Assembly: GCA_025056565.1 (NCBI GenBank) | Contig: JANWWA010000015.1 | Span: forward strand, 8,948 to 72,947 | DNA from: Chloroherpetonaceae bacterium | GTDB lineage: Bacteria > Bacteroidota > Chlorobiia > Chlorobiales > Thermochlorobacteraceae | DNA: 64,000 nucleotides | Direction of reading: 5' to 3' | In this document: in pieces, positions 24,874-34,718 of the stretch | How the letters are laid out: each line of letters opens with the position of its first letter | How positions within the stretch are numbered: position 1 is the stretch's first letter | Position numbers and translations under genes: made by a program | The notes under the pieces: generated by a model | Told to the model about the DNA's origin: nothing | The model's input: the letters and a program-made list of their open reading frames with translations, nothing else | Database searches by the model: none

Positions 24874-25497
24874 ATGATGAACCGCCGACAAGTTCGCGAG
24901 GTTGTGATGCAAATTCTCTATGCACGTGAGGTTCGCAAGGAAGACAACATCAGCAAAGTGGCAGAAGGACTCATTCCTGAAGAAATTCTCTCGCAAGAGA
25001 AAAGCAAATCCTTCGCTTATAAGTTGCTTAGTGATGTCGTTACAAACTTGCCGCTCATTGATTCTTACATCGCTAAGCATGCAGATAACTGGGAATTAGA
25101 CCGTATGGCGATTATTGACAAAAACCTGATGCGTATGGCGATTGCTGAATTTCTATTCATGGAAGATGTTCCACCGAAAGTTTCCATTAACGAGGCTATT
25201 GAGATTGCCAAGAAGTATAGCACAGACAAGAGCAGCAAGTTTATCAATGGCATCTTAGATGCCACACTTAGCGAACTGAGGCAAACAGGCAAGCTGCATA
25301 AGTCAGGGCGAGGCTTGATTGACATTCCTGCTAAGCACCCTAAGACTGTCCCTGTCCCTACTTCAGCGCCTGAAAAACAAGCGGTTTCACCACCTACATC
25401 TTCTTCCCCCAAAGCATCACCTAAGGCGAACGTTGCCAAACCCTCGTCACCCGGCGCATCGAGTAAGAAAACAACTTCAACCCAGAAGCCAAAATGA
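24874..25497 (+). CDS. nusB: Transcription antitermination factor NusB with extended tail
   Basis: A 207-residue protein. Residues 1-145 are the all-helical NusB fold: RRQVREVVMQILYA at the N-terminus (RNA-binding Arg patch), WELDRMAIIDKNLMRMAIAE and VSINEAIEIAKKYSTDKSSKFINGIL at the end, the best conserved NusB motif. NusB with NusE (S10) binds boxA RNA and promotes rRNA antitermination. The last 60 residues are a Pro/Ser/Lys-rich low-complexity tail, absent from typical NusB (about 140-160 residues). Two ATGs stand in tandem at 24874 and 24877; either may be used. It overlaps the next gene by four bases (ATGA), giving a nusB-phosphatase-nth cluster. Confidence 0.93.
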   Translation: MMNRRQVREVVMQILYAREVRKEDNISKVAEGLIPEEILSQEKSKSFAYKLLSDVVTNLPLIDSYIAKHADNWELDRMAIIDKNLMRMAIAEFLFMEDVPPKVSINEAIEIAKKYSTDKSSKFINGILDATLSELRQTGKLHKSGRGLIDIPAKHPKTVPVPTSAPEKQAVSPPTSSSPKASPKANVAKPSSPGASSKKTTSTQKPK

Positions 25498-26243
25498 CGC
25501 ACCTGCCAACCGCTGCTGCGCAAAAGTTTATCGCTATTGGTGATATTCACGGTTGCTTGCAACCGCTGCAAGCTTTGCTGGATAAGCTCTCCCCTGCTTC
25601 AGATGAAATACTAGTCTTTCTTGGCGATTATATCGATCGCGGTCCTGACTCCAAAGGCGTCATTGATTACCTGCTTGAGCTTCGCGAGAAGCACCCTTGC
25701 GTGTTCTTAATGGGGAATCACGAGTTTATGATGCTCGAGTATCTCGACTTTGGTCGCGAGGCTGGCTGGAGCCTCAATGGCGGTCAATCTACTTTGGACT
25801 CTTACACCGTTGATGGACAGGTTCAGATTCCTGACTCACACATTGAATTTTTGCATCGCTGCGTCTATTACTACGACACAGATCAGTATTTCTTTGTGCA
25901 CGGTGGGCTAAAACCCACTCGGTCAATAGCCGATAACCTTAAACTGCTTTCGCCACTCGACTTACTTTGGGAACGTGAACATCTTAGCCCGCATCATCTT
26001 TTCTATGAAGACTACGCATGGGAAAAAACTGTCGTTTGCGGCCATACGCCTCGCCCTGAACCCATCCTCAAAGAGAAACTGATTTCCATTGACACAGGCT
26101 GCGTCTATAATTACTCACCAGAGCTGGGGCGACTCACTGCGATTCGCTTGCCTTCGCTGCAACTCACTCAGGTAGACAATCGCGCTCAGAAGTTTTCGTT
26201 TTCTGGCTGGCTCAAAGCGAAGCTCGCTGGGGTTGGGCGCTAA
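25494..26243 (+). CDS. PPP-family metallophosphatase (PrpA/ApaH-like Ser/Thr phosphatase)
   Basis: A 249-residue phosphatase with all PPP signatures in order: GDIHG, GDYIDRG, GNHE, then HGGLKP and VVCGHTPRP supplying the later metal-binding His residues. The family includes bacterial Ser/Thr/Tyr protein phosphatases and the symmetrical Ap4A hydrolase ApaH; the short length and lack of ApaH-specific tail favour the protein-phosphatase branch, but substrate is open. Start ATG at 25494 overlaps the nusB stop by four bases, suggesting coupled translation. nth follows after 17 bases. Confidence 0.88.
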   Translation: MTHLPTAAAQKFIAIGDIHGCLQPLQALLDKLSPASDEILVFLGDYIDRGPDSKGVIDYLLELREKHPCVFLMGNHEFMMLEYLDFGREAGWSLNGGQSTLDSYTVDGQVQIPDSHIEFLHRCVYYYDTDQYFFVHGGLKPTRSIADNLKLLSPLDLLWEREHLSPHHLFYEDYAWEKTVVCGHTPRPEPILKEKLISIDTGCVYNYSPELGRLTAIRLPSLQLTQVDNRAQKFSFSGWLKAKLAGVGR

Positions 26244-26260
26244 GCTCACTTGAATCGACT

Positions 26261-26974
26261 ATGACGAAGCGAGAAAAATTTCAGCGCGTCCTTGCCATTC
26301 TCAGTAAAAAATACCCTTCGCCGCGCACCGAACTTATCTACCAAACTCCCTTCCAGCTACTTATTGCCACAATTTTGGCTGCGCAATGCACCGATAAGCG
26401 CGTTAATATGGTGACGAAACCCCTCTTCGAAGCCTACCCTGATGCCGCCGCGATGAGTCGCCTTTCGCTCGAGGAACTCAAAGACCACATCAAATCCATC
26501 AACTTTTTCAATAACAAAGCTAAACACATCTACGCACTGGTTCGTGTGCTACTGGAAAAGTATGGTGGGAAAGTGCCCGAGACGCTAGAAGAGCTCACTG
26601 CATTGCCGGGCGTAGGGCGCAAAACTGCTCATGTGGTCATGAGCAACTGTTTTGGGAAACCTGTCTTAGCCGTAGATACCCATGTTTTTCGCGTCTCTAA
26701 TCGGCTTGGTCTTGCCAAAGCCGATAATGTGCTTGAGACTGAGCGGCAACTGATGAAATACCTCCAACCTGAAGAAGTCAGTGACTTTCATCACGCACTT
26801 ATTTTACACGGGCGATACACTTGCAAAGCACAGTCGCCCCAGTGTCAGACATGTGAGCTGACGGCACTTTGCACTTACTACAAGCAACTGAGACGCCGTA
26901 AGCCCCTTCCTACCCAGCCACGCCAGAAACGGTCTATGCAGTCTACTCGCTCAGCCTCCAGCCTTAAAGTTTAG
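26261..26974 (+). CDS. nth: Endonuclease III, DNA glycosylase/AP lyase
   Basis: A 237-residue base-excision repair enzyme. Helix-hairpin-helix LPGVGRKTAHVVMSN contains the catalytic Lys; the catalytic Asp is in VLAVDTHVFRVSNRLGL; the C-terminal [4Fe-4S] cluster loop is C-x6-C-x2-C-x5-C in CKAQSPQCQTCELTALC. It removes oxidised pyrimidines and cuts the abasic site. A basic tail of about 25 residues (RRRKPLPTQPRQKRS) is longer than in E. coli Nth. Last gene of the nusB cluster; a palindrome that may serve as a two-way terminator follows. Confidence 0.97.
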   Translation: MTKREKFQRVLAILSKKYPSPRTELIYQTPFQLLIATILAAQCTDKRVNMVTKPLFEAYPDAAAMSRLSLEELKDHIKSINFFNNKAKHIYALVRVLLEKYGGKVPETLEELTALPGVGRKTAHVVMSNCFGKPVLAVDTHVFRVSNRLGLAKADNVLETERQLMKYLQPEEVSDFHHALILHGRYTCKAQSPQCQTCELTALCTYYKQLRRRKPLPTQPRQKRSMQSTRSASSLKV

Positions 26975-26989
26975 CTTGCCTTGCAAGTA

Positions 26990-27022
26990 TTTTTCTCTTG
27001 AAGCCATCTTCGGGGAGAAAAA
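26990..27022. terminator. Candidate bidirectional hairpin between nth and the glycan operon
   Basis: TTTTTCT (26990-26996) pairs with AGAAAAA (27016-27022); inside them GAAG and CTTC pair around CCAT, with G-T pairs and one bulge between. It lies in the 63-base gap of two convergent genes. The T and A tracts form the stem base, so on each strand the outer arm after the loop is A-rich rather than followed by U; termination is plausible but not canonical. Confidence 0.4.
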
Positions 27023-27037
27023 GTCCTACTTTTTGCG

Positions 27038-27535
27038 TTATGGCAGTTCAATGCGGCGGAAGAATCGTGCAGGTACGCCTGCGACAATCGTGTAGGGCTC
27101 CACATCTTTGGTGACGACTGCGCCTGCGCCTACAATTGCGCCCTCTCCAATCGTGATGCCCGCTAAGATGGTCGCTCCACTGCCAATGCTTGCACGACGC
27201 TTTACGCGTGTTGGCACAACTTTCCAATCGGCTTCGGTTTGCATTGTACCGTCAGGATTTGCTGCGCGCGGATACTTGTCATTGATGAACATTACGCCAT
27301 GTCCGATAAAACATTCATCTTCAATCGTTACGCCTTCGCAAATGAAAGTGTGGCTTGAAATTTTGCAATTTTTGCCGATGAAGGCGTTTTTCTGAATCTC
27401 TACAAACGTGCCAATTTTTGTGCCATCGCCGATCTCGCAGCCGTAAGCATTGACAAAGGCAAATATCTTTACATCTTTGCCCAGCTTGACATTGCTTAGG
27501 CGAATAAAATTTTCTTTCAGGTAGGCGTCGTCCAT
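27038..27535 (-). CDS. Hexapeptide-repeat N-acetyltransferase, WbpD/WlbB-like
   Basis: A 165-residue left-handed beta-helix acyltransferase. Repeated [IV]GxG-type hexapeptides run from [10 protein letters not shown] to [17 protein letters not shown], and the loop [14 protein letters not shown] with the end [14 protein letters not shown] matches the branch that acetylates the 3-amino group of UDP-2-acetamido-3-amino-2,3-dideoxy-glucuronate (WbpD/WlbB), using acetyl-CoA. Its start is one base from the stop of the upstream WbpB-like gene, the classical pairing of this pathway. Last gene of the minus-strand glycan operon. No signal peptide. Confidence 0.88.
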   Translation of the reverse strand: MDDAYLKENFIRLSNVKLGKDVKIFAFVNAYGCEIGDGTKIGTFVEIQKNAFIGKNCKISSHTFICEGVTIEDECFIGHGVMFINDKYPRAANPDGTMQTEADWKVVPTRVKRRASIGSGATILAGITIGEGAIVGAGAVVTKDVEPYTIVAGVPARFFRRIELP

Positions 27536-27536
27536 T

Positions 27537-28547
27537 TTAGTCGTAGTGCAGTGGAATAATCTTTCCTTGCTGTTTGATAGAGCGTTCTGATGCTTCCAAG
27601 ATACGCACCACGTTCAATCCAGCAATTCCATCTGTAATTGGCGTCCGATTCTGCTTGATGCAGTCGACAAAGTGCTGCGTTGCGATGGTGAGCGCTTCAG
27701 TTTGGTCCAGCTTAGGCGCATACATATCGCCTGTGCGGTATTGCACCAGCGTTTCATAGACGCCTTCTTTGGTCTTGACCTCTACGCCTTTGTCATAGAC
27801 TTTCACCTTTTCGCTGTTTTCCATATCGTCGAAGACAATCATTGACTTTGTGCCACCAATCAGCACAGTGCGAATCTTGACAGGCGCTAGCCAATTTACA
27901 TGGAAGTGCGCAATGACGTCGTTGTCAAAGTTCACGGTAATGTAAGCAATATTTTCCAATCCGTTACTGATGTGGCAACTGCCGATTGCAGACACGGATA
28001 CAGGGCGCTTGTCAATCAGGTAGTCCATTATGGAGAGGTCGTGTGGCGCAAGGTCCCAGACCACATTCACATCGTGCTGGAACAGTCCCAAATTGATGCG
28101 CACAGAGTCAAAGTAGTAAAAATCGCCCAGCACCCCTTTGTCAATGAGTTCCTTCATTTTGCGCACGGCGCCCGTGTAAATGAAGGTGTGATCAACCATC
28201 AGTTTCAGGTTCTTCTTCTCCGCCAGATTGATGAGCGTTTCGGCTTCCGCCACTGTCGCTGTAAAGGGTTTTTCAACCCAGCAGTGTTTGCCTGCTTCGA
28301 GTGCCGCTTTGGCCAGCGAAAAGTGAGTGGACACTGGCGTGGCAATTGCAACGATACCGACATCTTCGCGTCGCAACACGTCTTCAAAGTTAGGGGTAAT
28401 TTCCACTTCTGGAAACTTACGCTTGATATTTTCTAAGCGCTTTGGGTCTTTGTCGCAGCCAATGACCCCACTGAGGTCGCTCACGCCTAAAAAATTTCGC
28501 ACAAGATTGGGCCCCCAGTAGCCCAGACCGATAACGGCTGTCTTCAT
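27537..28547 (-). CDS. Gfo/Idh/MocA-family dehydrogenase, WbpB/WlbA-like
   Basis: A 336-residue NAD-dependent oxidoreductase. N-terminal Rossmann motif [23 protein letters not shown], and the family EKP motif with its Lys in [24 protein letters not shown] holds the catalytic-region His. WbpB/WlbA oxidises C3 of UDP-GlcNAc uronic acid, followed by transamination (WbpE) and acetylation (WbpD). The adjacent WbpD-like gene supports this role; WbpA (UDP-GlcNAc 6-dehydrogenase) and WbpE genes are not in the window. Start ATG at 28547; 91 bases separate it from the upstream sugar-phosphate transferase gene. Confidence 0.88.
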   Translation of the reverse strand: MKTAVIGLGYWGPNLVRNFLGVSDLSGVIGCDKDPKRLENIKRKFPEVEITPNFEDVLRREDVGIVAIATPVSTHFSLAKAALEAGKHCWVEKPFTATVAEAETLINLAEKKNLKLMVDHTFIYTGAVRKMKELIDKGVLGDFYYFDSVRINLGLFQHDVNVVWDLAPHDLSIMDYLIDKRPVSVSAIGSCHISNGLENIAYITVNFDNDVIAHFHVNWLAPVKIRTVLIGGTKSMIVFDDMENSEKVKVYDKGVEVKTKEGVYETLVQYRTGDMYAPKLDQTEALTIATQHFVDCIKQNRTPITDGIAGLNVVRILEASERSIKQQGKIIPLHYD

Positions 28548-28638
28548 AAATTTTCGCTCATTGGTTGATTGCTTGAAGCAGTTTGGCGTGATGAGGTAAA
28601 GTTCATTCTACAGCTTGAGCTGTGTTTTTAGGCCGCAT

Positions 28639-30123
28639 TCAGTATCCACCTTTTGCGAGCAGCATCACGGGCAGCGTTTTGAGAATGAGCTTTAAATCCA
28701 TCAGTGGCGACATGTTTTCAATGTAATACAGGTCTAAAATGACCATATCGTTGAAACCGACAGCGCTGCGTCCAGAGACTTGCCATAAGCCGGTGCAGCC
28801 TGGCGTTACTGAAAGCCGACGCTTGTGCCACGCCTCGTATTCTTCCCATTCGTAGGGCATACAGGGCCTTGGCCCTACAAGGCTCATATCGCCTTTGAGC
28901 ACATTAAAGAGCTGCGGCAGTTCGTCTAAGCTGGTCTTGCGCAGAAAGCGCCCAATTGGCGTAACCCTAGGGTCATTGACGATTTTCTTCACTTGCGTCA
29001 GCTCTCCACTTTCGCTTACCACTGTTTTTGAAATATCTACTGCACCGTTTTTAGCCTCGGCAATTAGCTTCTTTGTAAACTCACGGTGAATGCTATCATC
29101 GTTATTGACATACATTGAGCGGAATTTATAGAACTCAAATGGCTTGCCGTCTTTGCCAATGCGAATTTGTTTGAAAAACACTGGTCCTTTGGAGGTCAGT
29201 TTAATCAGCAGCGCAATAATCAGAAATGGCACTGCCAGAACAATCAATCCGATGAGCGAGGCGACAATATCAAAAATGCGCTTGTAAATCAGGAAAGCCG
29301 TGTTGTCTTGGTTTTTCGTCATTGCAATCACAGGTACGCCCAAGTATTGCTCTACAAATACCTTGTTTGGAATAATGTCATACAGCTCCGATGAGACTTT
29401 GGTGACGGCTCTGGTCGAGCGGGCTATGTCTAAAATTTCAATCAGACGCTCGTAAGTAATGTTATCCATAACTACCAACACTTCATCGACTTTGTGTTCT
29501 TCCACCAGTCTGGGTATATCCTTGCTTGTGCCCAAAACATATGCTGACTCAAACACACGTTCGCCCTTTGGCAAGGTGTCATCTGCAAAGCCAACTACCT
29601 CGAACCCGTGTGTGGTGTCCAGCATCAGGTTTGCTGCCATCATTCTGCCACTTTTGCCCGCGCCCACGATTAACACCTTGCGGCGAATGATTTGACTTTT
29701 GGCAAGGAACATATACAGTGGACGAAAGATTGCAATGCGATACAGCGCCAGCCCTGCCAAGGAAAACACTGCAAAGTAGCCAATGATAAGACGGCTATCA
29801 ACCAGTGCATTACCCTTAAAGAAAAACGCCGCTACAATCAACCCAATGATGCCATATCCAACAGACTTAAAGATAGCCACACCTTGCTCCACAATGGTTA
29901 GAAACACATTGATTTTGTAGAGGTTGAAGTGGTGCAAGATTGCAATCCATACTATGCCATACGCCGCGACAAACTCAACCTGTGTCCAGAGGTCAGGGAT
30001 TTCCTTCATCTCACTCCATACCCCGCCGTAGCGTAGCACTACAGCAGCAAAGAACGCCAGCATCACCACGAGGTAATCGCAGGCTGCAATGATAAATTTG
30101 TAGGCTGGGATTTGCCGGAGCAT
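28639..30123 (-). CDS. Polyprenyl glycosylphosphotransferase (WbaP/WcaJ-like initiating enzyme)
   Basis: A 494-residue integral membrane enzyme that starts glycan synthesis by moving a sugar-1-phosphate from a nucleotide sugar to undecaprenyl phosphate. Four to five N-terminal TM helices, a CoA-binding-like Rossmann domain (VLIVGAGKSGRMMAANL, VVGFADD), and the C-terminal catalytic domain starting KRIFDIVASLIGLIVLAVP with QIRIGKDGKPFEFYKFRSM, the conserved RKTSLDELPQLFNVLKGDMS and LVGPRPCMPYE. An insertion of about 40 residues between the KFRSM and DPRVTPIG motifs is larger than in WcaJ. Six bases downstream of the DUF354-like gene, so in the same operon. The sugar is not known. Confidence 0.9.
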   Translation of the reverse strand: MLRQIPAYKFIIAACDYLVVMLAFFAAVVLRYGGVWSEMKEIPDLWTQVEFVAAYGIVWIAILHHFNLYKINVFLTIVEQGVAIFKSVGYGIIGLIVAAFFFKGNALVDSRLIIGYFAVFSLAGLALYRIAIFRPLYMFLAKSQIIRRKVLIVGAGKSGRMMAANLMLDTTHGFEVVGFADDTLPKGERVFESAYVLGTSKDIPRLVEEHKVDEVLVVMDNITYERLIEILDIARSTRAVTKVSSELYDIIPNKVFVEQYLGVPVIAMTKNQDNTAFLIYKRIFDIVASLIGLIVLAVPFLIIALLIKLTSKGPVFFKQIRIGKDGKPFEFYKFRSMYVNNDDSIHREFTKKLIAEAKNGAVDISKTVVSESGELTQVKKIVNDPRVTPIGRFLRKTSLDELPQLFNVLKGDMSLVGPRPCMPYEWEEYEAWHKRRLSVTPGCTGLWQVSGRSAVGFNDMVILDLYYIENMSPLMDLKLILKTLPVMLLAKGGY

Positions 30124-30129
30124 ATTACC

Positions 30130-31215
30130 TCACCATCGGCTTAGTTGTTGTAGAATCGCTTCCTCGACTCTGTTTGATGGGCGATAGGGTGTTGTAGACG
30201 GGTCTTTCTTCCTCAGTGGTATGTTTTGAACTTCTTCTTCGGAGCGAATAAAGCGAATCATTCCACGCCGTTCCATATCCGCATCTAAGGCGCCTTGTTT
30301 GCCAGCGAAGATGCTGTAGACGGGCACACCCAACAGTGCAGCCTCCCGATTCATCGTGCCCCCCCCTGAAATGAGTAGGTCAGAGTGATAGGCTAAATCC
30401 AATCCATTGACCGCTCGCTTTGGAATGAGCATTTGTGAGGTGCTAAGCTGCAAGCGGTGCACCAGCGCTTCAAGTTCAGTCCTTTGCGCCTCCGTGCGTG
30501 GCAAGACAATCGTCCAGACCTCTGCATTCGTCAATAGCCGCCTTAGCAGAGCTTCTAAGATGGCTTCGCTCTGCGCGTTGTGATAGTTCGCCGCACTCGC
30601 AGGTGGGCGCAGCGTCACAATCACCTTCTTTAAGTCAATGGTTACTCCATTTTCCGCTTCCACCTTTTGCCAAAACGCAGTATCGGGTTCATAGTAGCTC
30701 AGATACAGCTCCTCTTTGTAGCCTTCGTATCGGATGCGCTTGTGTGGCTTTAGACCAATTTTATCCAGTGTGGCATCTGGGATACGGCTTGGCACCATCA
30801 CATAGTTTGAAAAGGTGTTGAAAATAAAGGTTTCTGTGTATTCATAGTCATACATCGTGATAGTGGGAATCCCAAGCTGCCGTGCTGCCAAGACCATTGA
30901 GCGAGACCCGTGACTGAGTGCTACCGACACCTGCACACCAGATTTTCTTAGGGCACGAATGTAGGCGCGCAGTGCAACCGCTCGCTCTACTAAGCCCAAG
31001 AGCTTCTTGACTTTACTTTTCCCTGCATGTTCACCAATCACCACAAACTTACCTTCCAAGCCCGCATTTTGCAGCAGCTCTACCGTTTGGGCGTAGTTTC
31101 GCGCAGTCAGTACCACTCTCCGCCCCAGTGCTTCGCAGCGTCTTACAATCGGCACAAAGAGCGGCACGTGCGGTGAGTTATCTACGTCTATCCAAATTGC
31201 TCGGGCGGATTGCAC
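30130..31215 (-). CDS. DUF354-family glycosyltransferase-like protein
   Basis: A 361-residue protein with a GT-B-like layout: N-terminal IWIDVDNSPHVPLFVPIV and ARNYAQTVELL, middle SHGSRSMVLAARQLGIPTI and MYDYEYTET, C-terminal DLLISGGGTMNREAALLGVPVYSIF, as in DUF354 proteins, distantly related to MurG-like UDP-sugar enzymes. Role in surface glycan synthesis is inferred from its operon. No ATG fits the natural N-terminus; GTG at 31215 does, with GGGAGA about ten bases upstream, so I chose it over the start at 31323 whose extra residues are not conserved-looking. First gene of the operon 31215-27038. Confidence 0.8.
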   Translation of the reverse strand: MQSARAIWIDVDNSPHVPLFVPIVRRCEALGRRVVLTARNYAQTVELLQNAGLEGKFVVIGEHAGKSKVKKLLGLVERAVALRAYIRALRKSGVQVSVALSHGSRSMVLAARQLGIPTITMYDYEYTETFIFNTFSNYVMVPSRIPDATLDKIGLKPHKRIRYEGYKEELYLSYYEPDTAFWQKVEAENGVTIDLKKVIVTLRPPASAANYHNAQSEAILEALLRRLLTNAEVWTIVLPRTEAQRTELEALVHRLQLSTSQMLIPKRAVNGLDLAYHSDLLISGGGTMNREAALLGVPVYSIFAGKQGALDADMERRGMIRFIRSEEEVQNIPLRKKDPSTTPYRPSNRVEEAILQQLSRW

Positions 31216-31397
31216 AGTTTTTTCTCTCCCTTGTTTTGTGCTCCGTTTAGCCTCGCAAGGTGATGGGGTGTAAAGGTAAGAAAATTCTCTGACTTTTCTT
31301 GCACACCCTGTGCTCGTGCGCACAGCAGTTGCCTACTCTGTCTTCACTCATTCGACCAGTTGCAAGGCTCAAAAGCCTATGCTGTGCCCAACCAGTC

Positions 31398-32153
31398 TTA
31401 AAGCAAGGGCTTTGGCAAGCGTTCCAGTTCAGGTCTTGCAAAGAGAAAGCCTTGCATATAGCGAATGCCAGACGCCGCAAGAAAATTGCGTTCATCTACC
31501 GACTCAATGCCTTCTGCGATAATCTCAATACCCACTTCTTTGCAGACCGTTAGAATTCCATGAAGAATTGCTTGTCGGATTCGATCTTGATGAATATTGC
31601 GTACCAGTGCCACATCGAGCTTGATGAAATCGGGCTGAAACTCTGCCAGCAAGTTTAAGCCTGAGTAGCCTGCACCGAAATCATCAATTGCTGTCTTGAA
31701 ACCTTGTCGCTTGTATTCCTTGATAATTGCTGCTAAATGGGCTCTGTCTTCAATTTTTTCGCCCTCGGTTACCTCAAAAATGATGCGCTCAATTGGGAAG
31801 CTGTAGAGCTTGGCAGCTTCCAGTGTTGTGCGAATGCATGTCTCTGGGTGATAGACTGCATTTGGCAAAAAGTTAATGCTAAGGTGTGCAGAAAGCTGCA
31901 GTCGAGCTGCCAATTCAATTGCTTTGACGCGAATTGTTTGGTCGAAGCGGTAGCGATTATGGCTATCAACTAGAGCCAAAATGTCTGCTGCACTTTCCCC
32001 TTCTTTGCTTCGCACCAGTGCTTCATACGCGAACACCGTGCCTGCCACTACATCAAGAATTGGCTGGAATGCCATTGAGAACTGAAATGATAGTCCTGCC
32101 CCATTCAGGCAATCTTGGCAAGACAGCACAGCATAGTTTTCCTGCATCTTCAT
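31398..32153 (-). CDS. EAL-domain cyclic-di-GMP phosphodiesterase
   Basis: A 251-residue single-domain EAL protein. All catalytic motifs are present: E44-A-L in YEALVRS, the Asn of LSINFLP, Glu in IIFEVTEGE, DDFGAGYSG, Lys in IKLDV, Glu in IAEGIES and the end QGFLFARPE, so it should be active in hydrolysing c-di-GMP to pGpG. No sensory domain; an N-terminal CQDC pair (C12, C15) could bind metal. ATG at 32153 was chosen over the TTG at 32213; ATG at 32147 is also possible. It may counter the diguanylate cyclase at 52974-54614. Lies 114 bases downstream of the metalloprotease gene on the same strand. Confidence 0.9.
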   Translation of the reverse strand: MKMQENYAVLSCQDCLNGAGLSFQFSMAFQPILDVVAGTVFAYEALVRSKEGESAADILALVDSHNRYRFDQTIRVKAIELAARLQLSAHLSINFLPNAVYHPETCIRTTLEAAKLYSFPIERIIFEVTEGEKIEDRAHLAAIIKEYKRQGFKTAIDDFGAGYSGLNLLAEFQPDFIKLDVALVRNIHQDRIRQAILHGILTVCKEVGIEIIAEGIESVDERNFLAASGIRYMQGFLFARPELERLPKPLL

Positions 32154-32267
32154 TGCTTTGCAACCCCTGCTTATTGAGCTGATGTTTTCAGCTTTTCTTT
32201 GCACCGATACCAACTCACAGTTGCTGCTCAGAAATGTCTTCCTCGCGCCTAAGAGACAGGATTGCCT

Positions 32268-34718
32268 TTACTCTTTTCCGTCTAAGGCTGCTTTAATCGT
32301 GATACGCAAATCCGTCAGGTGAGCACGTGTCGCTTCGTCTGCCCCCTGCACCGCTTGGATGCGTTTTAGTAATTTTTCCAGTGTCCCTACTGCCACTGCT
32401 TTTAGCTCTGGATTGGATACTCTGGGTGTTGCGCCTGGAGTTGGCAGGCGCGTTGGTTGCGTCTTTTCAATGAGTTGCTTTACGAATTCGCGCTGGAGAT
32501 TGCGTCGCATTGCTGAGACTCGGCCTGTGCTAAGCTCACTGAAAATTCCATCGCTTAGGTCGCTGACCATCTCGGTTAGCGTGTAGGTTGCATTACCTGC
32601 GATTTCATAGTCGACCATAGCTTTGGTTCGAGCTGTGTTCATCAATTGCGCCAGCACGCGCGCTTGGTGCCCCAGAATCAAGTCAGCATATCCCACCGCC
32701 CCGATGCGGTCAATTACTTCTCGTGGCAGTAGGTCTTTTGGCAGCTGGAATACATTCTCTTGCAAAAATTTCATTGCGGCTTTTTGCTTCTCTCTCGGCA
32801 CTGGTTCAAAGTTCTTTTCCCCTTGTCCATAGAAGTAATTAGTCTCAACCATTCCCCCAATCAAACTTGCTACATGCCCGACCTCAAACGAGCGCTGTGT
32901 AAAGAATTCTTCTGCAATGTCCTTGAGCCGGGTGTAATCTTCGTTGGGGCGCGTGAAAGCCGTGAGCATTTTCTTAGAGACGCGCGCAAGGTTTTTGAGT
33001 CCTAAGGCGGTGGCTTCAAGTGGGTCGGAGCCGATATCCTCACTTTGGGCTGTGGGGTCGTAAGGGTCGCCTTGCCTGCCAAAGCGCAGCATTGGATTTG
33101 CAATCTGACGCATTGCAATCTCATTGAGTTTTTCTTTTTCTTGTTCTGGCGTCAGTCCATAGAAAGGCTTATATCCCCACTCTACGGCGAACTCATCGTA
33201 GGGCCCAATAGTTGGAATGAGACGTGGCCGTGGTTTGTCTTCTGGCTGTGCAACGTAGTTGAAGCGCCCATAGTCCATTATGGAGGCTTCAGTGCCATAT
33301 TTTGCAGTAAACTGCGCATCGCGCAGTTGCTTGACTGTGTAGCTTGAGGAAGCCTTAAAGTTATGTGGAAATCCTAAGCAGTGCCCAACTTCATGGGCCG
33401 CTACATATTCAATCAACTCGCCGGATAGGTCATCTGGCAAGGGCATTTGATTGGCACGTTCATCTACCGCACCAGCTTGCAGGAAATACCATTTTTGCAC
33501 CAGTGCCTGGACATTGTGGAAAAACTTGATGTCTGCATCAATGATCTCTCCACTTCTGGGGTCTCGGATAGATGGTCCATATGCGTTCTGAATTTCAGAG
33601 GGAAGCCAGCGAATAGAGCAGTATCGTGCGTCTTCTGGATCCCAGTTTGGGTTATCGTCTGGTGCATCTTTGGCAAGAATTGCATTCTTGAACCCCGCCT
33701 TTTCAAAGGCTTTTTGCCATGCTTCTACTCCACGCTTGATGTAAGGACGCCACTTGGCTGGCACCTCAGGCGCAATGTAGAAGATAATCGGTTTGACTGG
33801 CTCGCTCAGTTCTGCCGTTGTATCCTTTTTTTCCAAGCGAAAGCGTGAGATGTAGCGCTTGCGCTCAATACCAGAATTGGAATTGTTGTAGTCGACAAAA
33901 TCTTGCGTAAAGAACCCAATTCGGGAGTCATACTCGCGTGGTTTCATTGGCACCTCGGGTAAACGCACCATACTGAAATGCACCTCGACGGTAATTGACC
34001 CTAACGCATTATCCGCTCGCGGACGCGATGGCTGCGGTGTAGGAAGCGACCCAGCACGGTTTGGCGTGACAGGGTTGGCGCGATAGGTTAGCACAGCACG
34101 CGTCTCAATGTTGGTTGGAAATGCTTTTATGCTCTCAATGAAGGTGCGCTTTGGGTCGAGCGAAATCGCATCATAATTTGGTGCAAAATTTACAGGCTGC
34201 TGGCGTGGCGAAAACTCAGGCATATCGGATACAAACATCGGCGTTACATCCATCACTACGGAGGAGTCCTTTCCAAAGGCAAGGATGTCGAAACTCATCA
34301 AAATTGCATCGATGTTAGAGTTTGCAACGGCTTGCTTCACATTTCCGTCTGTCGAGCGCAGCCCATAGTAGACATTGCGTAAAAGAACCATATTGCCTTT
34401 GCGCTCCCACTTTACCACGCGATTCGCCAGCTCCGTGCCACCATAGCCGTAACTGGCTTGTGTCTTGGACACTTGGGCTACAATCAAGAACTCCTTGCCC
34501 AGCTCCTTTTGTGGAATCTCATAATAGACCTTATCCTCAATGCGATGCACATCAAAGATGCCCCTAAGCGTTGTGGCACCTTTTATTACCTCAGCATACG
34601 GACGAATCTTCGGACGACTGGGCATTGAGCTGGGAAGCGAATCGTTTCGCAGCTGTGCAACCGACGTGCTTGCTCCACATAGCACCAGCACAAGACAGAT
34701 AACAAAGTGAGAGCGCAT
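32268..34718 (-). CDS. Secreted zinc metalloprotease (DUF5117/DUF5118 type)
   Basis: An 816-residue exported protein: [22 protein letters not shown] is a signal peptide. The metzincin-like zinc motif is [11 protein letters not shown], with H442, E443, H446 and H452; downstream [16 protein letters not shown] supplies a Met-turn. The N-terminal half ([32 protein letters not shown]) and the C-terminal half match the DUF5118 and DUF5117 regions that flank this protease in Bacteroidota proteins. Probably periplasmic or surface-located; no lipobox or type IX sorting domain is obvious. Start ATG at 34718. Divergent from the TPR-histidine kinase, with 245 bases between them that hold no gene. Confidence 0.88.
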   Translation of the reverse strand: MRSHFVICLVLVLCGASTSVAQLRNDSLPSSMPSRPKIRPYAEVIKGATTLRGIFDVHRIEDKVYYEIPQKELGKEFLIVAQVSKTQASYGYGGTELANRVVKWERKGNMVLLRNVYYGLRSTDGNVKQAVANSNIDAILMSFDILAFGKDSSVVMDVTPMFVSDMPEFSPRQQPVNFAPNYDAISLDPKRTFIESIKAFPTNIETRAVLTYRANPVTPNRAGSLPTPQPSRPRADNALGSITVEVHFSMVRLPEVPMKPREYDSRIGFFTQDFVDYNNSNSGIERKRYISRFRLEKKDTTAELSEPVKPIIFYIAPEVPAKWRPYIKRGVEAWQKAFEKAGFKNAILAKDAPDDNPNWDPEDARYCSIRWLPSEIQNAYGPSIRDPRSGEIIDADIKFFHNVQALVQKWYFLQAGAVDERANQMPLPDDLSGELIEYVAAHEVGHCLGFPHNFKASSSYTVKQLRDAQFTAKYGTEASIMDYGRFNYVAQPEDKPRPRLIPTIGPYDEFAVEWGYKPFYGLTPEQEKEKLNEIAMRQIANPMLRFGRQGDPYDPTAQSEDIGSDPLEATALGLKNLARVSKKMLTAFTRPNEDYTRLKDIAEEFFTQRSFEVGHVASLIGGMVETNYFYGQGEKNFEPVPREKQKAAMKFLQENVFQLPKDLLPREVIDRIGAVGYADLILGHQARVLAQLMNTARTKAMVDYEIAGNATYTLTEMVSDLSDGIFSELSTGRVSAMRRNLQREFVKQLIEKTQPTRLPTPGATPRVSNPELKAVAVGTLEKLLKRIQAVQGADEATRAHLTDLRITIKAALDGKE

